Positions 57,671 through 64,000 of a stretch of DNA of 64,000 bases are shown in pieces. The position numbers were made by a program, and so were the translations under genes. Every line of letters begins with the position of its first letter. Position 1 is the first letter of the stretch. The stretch comes from PALSA-894 sp963828625 (GTDB taxonomy: Bacteria > Pseudomonadota > Alphaproteobacteria > Rhizobiales > Xanthobacteraceae): contig CAWHEX010000003.1 of NCBI GenBank assembly GCA_963828625.1, positions 248,001 through 312,000 of the forward strand, read 5' to 3'. The notes under the pieces were generated by a model. The model was not told the origin of the DNA. It did not search any database and worked only from the letters and a program-made list of their open reading frames with translations.

Positions 57671-58782
57671 CGCAGCCGCTCTCCGGCATCCTCGTCCTCG
57701 ACTTCACCACGCTGCTGCCGGGGCCGCTCGCGACGCTGATGCTCGCGGAGGCCGGCGCCGAGGTGATCAAGATCGAGCGGCCGGGCGGCGAGGACATGCG
57801 CGGCACGCCGCCGCGCCACGATGGCGCCGCGGCCGTGTTCTCGATCCTCAACCGCGGAAAAAAGGGTCTCGTTCTCGACTTGAAGAACGAGAACGACCGC
57901 AAGCGCTTGCGACCGCTCATCGAGAAGGCGGATGTCATCGTCGAGCAATTCCGTCCGGGCGTAATGGAGCGGCTCGATCTCGGCTACGACGCAATCAGGA
58001 AGATCAATCCGCGCATCGTCTACTGCTCGATCTCGGGTTACGGCCAGCACGGTCCGCGCGCGGGCGAGGCGGGACACGACATCAACTATCAGAGCTTGAC
58101 CGGGATTGCTCGCGCTCCAGCCGGGGCCGCTCGACAAGCCGGTGATCCCGCCCGCGCTGATCGCCGACATCGGCGGCGGCACGATGCCGGCCGTGATCAA
58201 CATCCTGCTTGGGTTGCGCCAGCGCGACACAACGGGCGAGGGCGTCTATCTCGACGTCGCGATGACGGACGCGATGTTTACCTTCGCGTGGTACGCCTAC
58301 GCGATCGGCCACGCGACCGGGAAATTCCCGGCGCCCGGCGAGTTGCGGCTGGTCGGCGCCTCGCCGCGCTACCAGCTTTATCCGACACGCGACGGCAAGA
58401 TCGTCGCCTGCGGCGCGCTGGAGCAGAAATTCTGGCTGTCGTTCTGCAACACGATAGGGTTCGCCCGCAGCCGCTGATGAACGATCTTGCCGATCCGGAA
58501 GCGACCAAGGCGGCGATCGCGGAGATCATCGCCCGCGAGACCGCCGAACACTGGCGGCCGAAGTTTGCTGCCGCCGATTGCTGCGTCACCATCATGGCGT
58601 CACTGGAAGAGGCGCTGCACGATCCGCATTTCGTCGAGCGCGGGCTGTTCGCGCATCACATCGCGGGCGCTTCCGGCACGACCATGCCGGCGTTGCCGGT
58701 GCCGATCGCCGCAACCTTGCGCGAGCCGGCCGGGTCGGCAAAGCCTGCCCCGCAGCTTGGCGCGGATAACGATATTATCTGA
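57667..58782 (+). CDS. Family III (CaiB/BaiF) CoA-transferase
   Basis: About 371 residues. Starts QPLSGILVLDFTTLLPGPLA, then EVIKIERPGGEDMRG, KADVIVEQFRPGVMERLDLG, YCSISGYGQHGPRAGEAGHDINYQ with the catalytic Asp, and ATGKFPAPGE. An extra C near 58109 and a missing base near 58462 shift the middle third; both ends are in the same frame. These enzymes move CoA between carboxylic acids. Its ATG overlaps the stop of the aminotransferase, so the two genes form a coupled operon. Confidence 0.92.
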   Translation: MTQPLSGILVLDFTTLLPGPLATLMLAEAGAEVIKIERPGGEDMRGTPPRHDGAAAVFSILNRGKKGLVLDLKNENDRKRLRPLIEKADVIVEQFRPGVMERLDLGYDAIRKINPRIVYCSISGYGQHGPRAGEAGHDINYQSLTGIARAPAGAARQAGDPARADRRHRRRHDAGRDQHPAWVAPARHNGRGRLSRRRDDGRDVYLRVVRLRDRPRDREIPGARRVAAGRRLAALPALSDTRRQDRRLRRAGAEILAVVLQHDRVRPQPLMNDLADPEATKAAIAEIIARETAEHWRPKFAAADCCVTIMASLEEALHDPHFVERGLFAHHIAGASGTTMPALPVPIAATLREPAGSAKPAPQLGADNDII

Positions 58783-58786
58783 AAAC

Positions 58787-59983
58787 CTAAAGTGCTTCGC
58801 CCCGCATCAGCCGTGGCTGCAGCGTCGGCTCGACGCCTTCGCGCATCAGCGCGCGCCTGAGCGGCGCGATCCGGTCGATGAGATAGAGGCCAAGCCCGCG
58901 CGCGCCCTGCACGGGGAGGAAGTCCGTCAGCAGGCTGCGGTTGAGCGCATCGACCGCGAAAGCGCGCGAGGTCACGTCGGCGCGCCGCATCCGCTCGTAC
59001 TGCGCCAGCACGTCGGGCGAACCAACATCGCTGCCCGCGCGCCGTGCCTCGACGACAAGCTCGCCGATGGTCGCGGCATCGCGCAGGCCGAGATTCAGGC
59101 CCTGCGCGCCGATCGGCGGGATGACATGCGCGGCTTCGCCCGCCAGCACGATGCGACGCGCCGAAAAGCTGCGGGCGATTTCGGTGCCGAGCGGGAACAG
59201 CCCGCGGCCCTCCTCGACGGTTATCTTGCCCAGGATCGAATGCGCGCGGCGTTCGATTTCCTCAGACAGCGCCGCAGCATCGAGTGCCGCGAGCTGTTCG
59301 GCTTCGCCCGGATCGGCCACGCACACGAGACTCGATCGCAGGCCGGGCAGGGGAACGAGCGTGAATGGTCCACCCTCAGTGTGAAACTCGGTCGAGACGC
59401 CGTTGTGCGGGCGCGCGTGGCCGAGACTGAGCGTGAGCGCCGCCTGCGGATAGCTGCGCTGCTCCGTCTCGATGCCGGCCGCTGCACGGCAGAGCGACTT
59501 GCGTCCATCCGCGCCGACGACAAGGCGCGCGGCGATATCCTCGCCATCGTCCAGACGGATCGTCACGCCCGCATCGCCCGGCTCGACCGCCGTCACGGTC
59601 GCGCCGATCCGCACAAGCTGCGTCAGCGCCGCCGCGCGTTTGTCGAGCGCCGCGATCAGATGGCGGTTCTCGATGTTGTGGCCGAAGGCTTCGAGGCCGA
59701 TCTCGGCCGCTTCGAACAGCACCTCGGGCGCACGGATCAGACGCGGCGTGTCGTCGACCAGCCGGATCGCGGTGAGCGGCGCCGACCGGTCGCGGCACAG
59801 CGGCCACACATCCAGCGCCTCGAGCGCCGCGACGGAACCGGACAGGAGCGCGGTCGTGCGGTTGTCCGCGGGCGGCGCCTTCGCGACCAGCGCCGTCTCG
59901 ATACCGGCGGCGGCGAGCGCGATCGCGGCCGTCAGGCCGGCCGGGCCCCCGCCAACGACAGCAACTTCGACCGTTCGCGCCAT
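58787..59983 (-). CDS. UbiH/UbiF/Coq6-type FAD hydroxylase
   Basis: A 398-residue flavin monooxygenase of the ubiquinone-ring hydroxylase family. FAD motif VAVVGGGPAGLTAAIALAAAG at the N-terminus, the middle VVGADGRKSLCRAAAGI, and the family signature GEAAHVIPPIGAQGLNLGLRDAA near residue 290. It likely hydroxylates a ring position of a ubiquinone precursor; which one is not clear from sequence. The ATG at 59983 follows AGGAAGG. Frame intact. Convergent with the CoA-transferase and divergent from the DUF2182 gene. Confidence 0.92.
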   Translation of the reverse strand: MARTVEVAVVGGGPAGLTAAIALAAAGIETALVAKAPPADNRTTALLSGSVAALEALDVWPLCRDRSAPLTAIRLVDDTPRLIRAPEVLFEAAEIGLEAFGHNIENRHLIAALDKRAAALTQLVRIGATVTAVEPGDAGVTIRLDDGEDIAARLVVGADGRKSLCRAAAGIETEQRSYPQAALTLSLGHARPHNGVSTEFHTEGGPFTLVPLPGLRSSLVCVADPGEAEQLAALDAAALSEEIERRAHSILGKITVEEGRGLFPLGTEIARSFSARRIVLAGEAAHVIPPIGAQGLNLGLRDAATIGELVVEARRAGSDVGSPDVLAQYERMRRADVTSRAFAVDALNRSLLTDFLPVQGARGLGLYLIDRIAPLRRALMREGVEPTLQPRLMRGEAL

Positions 59984-60045
59984 GCGCCTTCCTAGCCAAT
60001 CCGGCCCGCCATGACGAGCGCAGCCCATTGCGCTAGGAACGGACC

Positions 60046-60875
60046 ATGACGACCCTGGTCCAGGACGCCGCGATCAAGCCCGTGCGCGCGCTCGCGCGGC
60101 CGCGCCTCATCGCGATGGCCTGCATCGTGGTGCTCGTCGCCGCGGGCTGGATCTATCTCGGCCTGATGCTCGCCGGCATGTCCGGCGTCTCATTGCTGGA
60201 AGCACTCTGCCGGCCGACTTTCGGTGCATCCTATCCGGAGGCGGCGCAAGCCGCGCTGCTGTTCGCCATGTGGTGCGCGATGGTGCTCGCCATGATGCTG
60301 CCGACGGCGGGCCCGATGATCCTCACCTACGCGGACCTCGCCGAGACGGCGGCGCAAAAGGGCGAGCCCGCCGCATCGCCCGTCGTGTTGATCGCCGGAT
60401 ACGTCGTCGTGTGGTTCGCGGCGGCGTCCGCGCTGGCAGTCCTGCAAATCTTGTTCGCGCGCCTCTCGCTGCTCGACGCCAAGATGGCCTCGGCAAGCCC
60501 GCTGTTTTCCGGCGCGGCGTTCGTCGCGCGGGCCTCTATCAGTTCTCGGCGCTGAAACACGCCTGCGTCACCCAGTGCCAGCGCCCGTTTCCGTTCTTTT
60601 TCGCGAACTGGACCGCCGCGCCGCGCGGCGTGTTCCGCCTCGGACTGCGGCAGGGGCTCTATTGTCTTGGCTGCTGCTGGGCGATGATGCTGTTGATGTT
60701 CGCCGTCGGGGTAATGAATGTCGTCTGGATGGCGGCGCTCGGAGTAGCGATGACGATCGAGAAGCTGAACACGACAGCGCGTTTCTCGCGCGCGCTCGGC
60801 GTCGTATTCATTCTCGCCGGGGCGGCGTTCATCGTGAGTTCGGTCGTGGCGTATTGGCCCGCGCGGGCAGGGTAG
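60046..60875 (+). CDS. DUF2182 integral membrane protein
   Basis: About 276 residues with six to seven membrane helices. Family features: MWCAMVLAMMLPTAGPMI in helix 2, YQFSALKHACVTQCQRPFPF and GLYCLGCCWAMMLLMFAVGV. The Cys and Met residues in these segments have led to its description as a predicted metal-binding membrane protein. A missing base near 60527 splits it. A DUF1326 gene follows 10 bases later; this pairing is common. Confidence 0.88.
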
Positions 60876-60885
60876 GGAGCAAGGC

Positions 60886-61506
60886 GTGGCGGAAGACTGG
60901 AAGCTGAAAGGCGATTTCGTTCTCTCGTGCAATTGCACGGTCTTTTGTCCTTGCGTGATCTCGCTCGGCCAGCACGAGCCGACCGAAGGCTACTGCCAGG
61001 CCTGGGCCGGCATCCGCATCGACGAGGGCCACCACGAGACGACGGACATCTCCGGCATCAATGTCGGCCTGCTGCTGGACATTCCGGGACCACTTGCACG
61101 CGGCAACTGGACCGCCGCGCTCTACGTGGATGAACGCGCCTCGATCTATGCCGTGAAGGCGCTCACCCGCATCTTCACCGGCAAGGCCGGCGGCTCGACC
61201 GGCCTCCTGAAAATCCTCGTCGGCGGCTTCCTTGGCGTGCGCACCGAGAAGATCGTGTACGAGATCAAGGATGGCACGCATATCTTTCAGATTCCAAAGA
61301 TTATTGAAGGCGTCGTGAAGCCCATCAAGGGCAAGGAGCCGGGCGAAAACGTCGTTGTTTCCAACACCGGTTACTGGGTCGGCCGCGACGTCACGATCGC
61401 GCGCGCCGAGACCTCGCGCGTGCGTGCCTTTGGGCGAAACTGGAATTTCGCCGGCCGCTCGGCCGAACTGGTGCGCCTCGATTGGGGCAGCGATGCACGC
61501 GCCTGA
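60886..61506 (+). CDS. DUF1326 protein with Cys-rich N-terminal motif
   Basis: A 206-residue soluble protein starting at a GTG after GGGAGC. The N-terminus has LSCNCTVFCPCVISLG, four Cys of the form CxC-x3-CxC, which suggests soft-metal binding. Later: GYCQAWAGIRIDEGHH, GLLLDIPGPLARGNWTAALY, TGKAGGSTGLLKILVGGFLG and GRNWNFAGRSAELVRLDW. Frame intact. It overlaps the pcs start by 14 bases. No characterised function known to me. Confidence 0.88.
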   Translation: MAEDWKLKGDFVLSCNCTVFCPCVISLGQHEPTEGYCQAWAGIRIDEGHHETTDISGINVGLLLDIPGPLARGNWTAALYVDERASIYAVKALTRIFTGKAGGSTGLLKILVGGFLGVRTEKIVYEIKDGTHIFQIPKIIEGVVKPIKGKEPGENVVVSNTGYWVGRDVTIARAETSRVRAFGRNWNFAGRSAELVRLDWGSDARA

Positions 61507-62200
61507 AACGAAGCTGCCGCCGCTCGCAAACGCGGCAGCCTTCGGCGTCCACATCTTCACCGCGTCGGGCGCAGCGCTCGCGCTATTCGCACTGCTTGCC
61601 GCGATAGAGCACGACTGGACGCGAATGTTCTGGTTGCTCGGGGCCGCGCTATTCGTCGATGGTGTGGACGGCACGCTGGCGCGCCGCTTCGATGTTGCGC
61701 AGCGCCTGCCGCGCTGGTCGGGCGACATCCTCGACCTCGTGGTCGATTTCCTCACCTATGTTTTCATTCCGGCCTACGTGGTGGTCGCAAGCGGGCTTCT
61801 TCCATCCTTCCTCGCCATCCCCTGCGCCGTCGCGATCGTCATCAGCGGCGCGCTCTATTTCGCCGACACGCGCATGAAGATGGACGGCAATTACTTTCGC
61901 GGCTTCCCGGCGGTGTGGAACGTACCCGTGTTCTATCTGCTGCTGCTCAAGCCCGATCCGTGGATTGCCGCAGCGGCAATCGCCTTGCTGGCCATTGCGA
62001 CCTTCGTGCCGGTTCCATTCGTGCACCCCGCCCGCGTCGTGCGCTTGCGCATCCTGACCTTGAGCCTCCTCGGCATCTGGGCGGTGCTGGCTTTCGTGAC
62101 GCTGTTGCGCGACATGATGCCCGGCGTATGGATCACGGCCGGATTGTGTGCCATCGCCCTCTACTTCCTGGGGGCGGGACTGCTGCGGCGAACGGATTGA
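61493..62200 (+). CDS. pcs: Phosphatidylcholine synthase
   Basis: A 235-residue CDP-alcohol phosphatidyltransferase that condenses CDP-diacylglycerol with choline directly, a route typical of alphaproteobacteria. The catalytic motif DG-x2-AR-x8-G-x3-D-x3-D is visible as DGVDGTLARRFDVAQ then WSGDILDLVVDF. Membrane helices fill the rest, including FPAVWNVPVFYLLLL, a Pcs-specific loop. The ATG at 61493 lies inside the end of the DUF1326 gene. Frame intact. Confidence 0.93.
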   Translation: MHAPETKLPPLANAAAFGVHIFTASGAALALFALLAAIEHDWTRMFWLLGAALFVDGVDGTLARRFDVAQRLPRWSGDILDLVVDFLTYVFIPAYVVVASGLLPSFLAIPCAVAIVISGALYFADTRMKMDGNYFRGFPAVWNVPVFYLLLLKPDPWIAAAAIALLAIATFVPVPFVHPARVVRLRILTLSLLGIWAVLAFVTLLRDMMPGVWITAGLCAIALYFLGAGLLRRTD

Positions 62201-62203
62201 ATT

Positions 62204-62968
62204 GTGCTTGAACTTCTTACCGACCCCACAGCCTGGGCCGCGCTCGTCACCCTGACGGCGCTCGAAATCGTCCTCGGCATCGACAACATCGTGTTCATCT
62301 CGGTGCTGGTGTCGCGCTGCTCGCCGCAGGACGCCAAGCGCGCGCGGCAGATCGGGCTCGCGCTCGCGCTGGTGTTCCGCATCGTCCTGCTGTTCGGCCT
62401 GACCTTCCTGATGAAGCTGACCTATCCGGTTGTGACGACGTTCGGCCGCGAGTTCTCCTGGCACGACATCATTCTGATCGTTGGCGGGTTATTCCTGATC
62501 GCCAAGGCAACGCACGAAATCCACGCCGAAGTCGAGGCGGACGACCACGACGAGACCGCCGCGAAGGTCTACGCGGCGTTTTCAATGATCGTGCTGCAGA
62601 TCGTGGTCGTGGACCTGATTTTCTCGGTTGATTCGATCGTCACCGCGATCGGGATGGCGCAGGATATCGAGATCATGATCGCGGCCGTCGTCATCGCGGT
62701 GATCGTGATGTATGTGGCGTCCGGTCCGGTCGCCCGTTTCGTTGCCAAGCATCCATCCACGAAAATGCTGGCGCTGGCATTTCTGGTGATGATCGGCGTC
62801 GCATTGGTTGCGGACGGATTCGAATTCCATATTCCGCGCGGCTACATCTACGCGTCGATGGGTTTTGCCGGCGTCGTTGAATTGTTCAACGTGCTGGCCA
62901 ATCGCAATCGCGTGCGCAAGGCTGCGCGCACCAAGGCTCAAGGGATGCGGGAGCGCCATAGTGAATAA
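62204..62968 (+). CDS. TerC-family integral membrane protein
   Basis: A 254-residue TerC/YoaE-type protein: ALEIVLGIDNIVFISVLVSR with the conserved acidic residues in helix 1-2, FSWHDIILIVGGLFLIAKA, and VVDLIFSVDSIVTAIGM as the repeat of the motif. Members are linked to tellurite resistance or manganese export. The start is a GTG at 62204, three bases after the pcs stop, with no clear ribosome binding site, so translational coupling is likely. Its end overlaps the next start. Confidence 0.92.
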   Translation: MLELLTDPTAWAALVTLTALEIVLGIDNIVFISVLVSRCSPQDAKRARQIGLALALVFRIVLLFGLTFLMKLTYPVVTTFGREFSWHDIILIVGGLFLIAKATHEIHAEVEADDHDETAAKVYAAFSMIVLQIVVVDLIFSVDSIVTAIGMAQDIEIMIAAVVIAVIVMYVASGPVARFVAKHPSTKMLALAFLVMIGVALVADGFEFHIPRGYIYASMGFAGVVELFNVLANRNRVRKAARTKAQGMRERHSE

Positions 62969-63696
62969 GATTCTTCTCGTCACCGGCGCGAGCCGCGGCA
63001 TCGGCGCGGCCATCGCGAAGCTCGCGGGCGCGCGCGGCTACGACGTCGCGGTCAACTATCTGCGCGACGCGAAGGCCGCTGACGAGTGTCGTGGCGGCCG
63101 TGAAGGCGGCCGGACGCCGCGCGGTCGCGATCCAGGGAGACATGGCTCAGGAAGCCGATATCGACCGCACGTTCGCGACCATCGACAAGGAGCTCGGACG
63201 GCTGACACACCTTGTCTATAACGCCGGCACGACGGGCGGGAATTCGCGCGTCGAGGCGGTCGAGGCAAAGCAGATCCGTGACACGCTGGAGCTCAACGTC
63301 GTCGGCGCGCTGCTGTGCGCCAAGGGCGCGATCTTGCGCATGTCGACCAAGCACGGCGGGCAGGGCGGCGCGATGGTGATGATCTCGTCGATGGCGGCCA
63401 CGCTCGGCAGCTCCGGCGAGTATGTCTGGTACGCCGCATCCAAGGGCGCGGTCGACTCCCTGACTATCGGCCTGTCGAAGGAGCTTGCGGCCGAGGGCAT
63501 CCGCGTCAATGCGGTGTCGCCGGGGATCATCGCGACCGAAATTCATCCGCCCGGTCGGCTCGAACGCATTGCGCCCACCGTCCCGATCGCGCGGCCGGGC
63601 ACCGCCGAAGAGGTCGCCGAAGCGGTGCTGTTCCTGCTGTCGGACGCCTCGTCCTATACCACCGGCACGAATGTGCGCGTCGCGGGTGGGCGGTAG
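62961..63696 (+). CDS. Short-chain dehydrogenase/reductase
   Basis: About 244 residues of the classical SDR type. Cofactor motif VTGASRGIGAAIAKLA, then NAGTTGG, the catalytic Ser in MISSMAA, YAASK with catalytic Tyr and Lys, and NAVSPGIIATE. One extra T near 63089 breaks the frame after ADE. The GTG at 62961 overlaps the TerC stop by eight bases. The substrate is not determined; a 3-oxoacyl reductase or sugar dehydrogenase are options. Confidence 0.9.
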
Positions 63697-63804
63697 TCCG
63701 CTCACCGCCGTCTGCCGCCTTGCTTCCGCGCCACCGGAACCTATGATCCCGGCCATTCGTGTGAAAGGCGTGCCGCAAAGGCGCGCGGAAAGCGGGAGAA
63801 AACG

Positions 63805-64000
63805 ATGGTTGCGGCGGTAAGCGTTCACAAGGCTGGCGGTCCGGAAGTGCTGACCTTCGGGGAGGCCGACGTTCCGGCGCCGGGACCGAACCAGATCCGT
63901 ATCAAGCAGGCCGCAGCCGGCATCAACTACATCGATACGTATTTCCGCACCGGTGCCTATCCGCCGCCGAATGGCTATCCGCTCATCATCGGCAACGAAG
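63805..64000 (+). CDS. Quinone oxidoreductase (MDR superfamily), 5' part
   Basis: The ATG at 63805 follows GGGAG and opens 65 codons to the end of the window. MVAAVSVHKAGGPEVLTF, PAPGPNQIRIKQAAAGINYI and DTYFRTGAYPPPNGYPLIIG match the N-terminus of NADPH:quinone reductase (Qor) type zinc-independent medium-chain dehydrogenases. The catalytic NADPH-binding domain lies outside the window. Confidence 0.88.
   Translation, partial: MVAAVSVHKAGGPEVLTFGEADVPAPGPNQIRIKQAAAGINYIDTYFRTGAYPPPNGYPLIIGNE

Overview
The window is high-GC DNA with the gene content and order of an alphaproteobacterium of the order Hyphomicrobiales, most like the Bradyrhizobium/Rhodopseudomonas/Xanthobacteraceae group. The pointers are the gyrA - coaD - peptidyl-prolyl isomerase - queA - tgt run, the glmU - glmS - DUF502 - recG - sdhE - mfd run, phosphatidylcholine synthase, IalB-family proteins, a Bug-type binding protein and REP-like palindromes. 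The species cannot be fixed by eye. No phage, insertion sequence, CRISPR array or rRNA was seen.

Layout. 1-16400: end of gyrA, a LysE-type exporter, a beta-helix protein, a Bug binding protein, an FAD monooxygenase, an ankyrin-repeat protein, then coaD, two cyclophilins, a GT9 glycosyltransferase, queA, a 74-residue protein, tgt, corA, small zinc-ribbon proteins, a methyltransferase and tRNA-Lys(UUU). 16424-25890: a minus-strand peptide-type ABC importer locus with two binding proteins, two permease pairs and a single ATPase pair, divergent from an M20 amidohydrolase. 27289-39182: cell-wall precursor synthesis (glmU, glmS) and DNA repair (recG, mfd) with sdhE, a thioesterase and a 42-residue membrane peptide. 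39192-43741: a HupE-type pair, a secreted Sel1-like protein, an unidentified four-helix membrane protein with a TPR-like tail, and a DsbA/FrnE oxidoreductase. 43778-48525: a minus-strand unit of a YejA-type binding protein, a degenerate adenylate-forming protein and a degenerate GGDEF protein. 48789-55024: two IalB genes, a lytic transglycosylase, hspQ, an HpcH/CitE-like lyase coupled to a DUF2064 protein, and an AEC transporter. 55155-64000: a decayed alpha/beta hydrolase, an aminotransferase/CoA-transferase pair behind a palindromic operator-like site, a UbiH-type hydroxylase, DUF2182 and DUF1326 proteins, pcs, a TerC protein, an SDR and the start of a quinone oxidoreductase.

Many clearly conserved genes, including essential ones (glmS) and repair genes (mfd, recG), are split by single-base shifts. 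Most are one extra base; a few are one missing base. Because reading resumes with full conservation on each side, I treat them as one gene each and regard the shifts as probable sequence errors. Coordinates below span the restored gene and the approximate shift position is given.

Working together: the ABC locus plus the divergent amidohydrolase suggests import and hydrolysis of a peptide-like or N-acyl compound. queA and tgt act in queuosine tRNA modification. glmS and glmU supply UDP-GlcNAc. sdhE is translationally coupled to mfd. The strongest candidates for undescribed biology are the membrane-TPR protein (41594-43063), the degenerate adenylate-forming/GGDEF unit (43778-48525), the GlmU with a histone-H1-like tail, and the paired hairpins with identical loops at 6466-6515.
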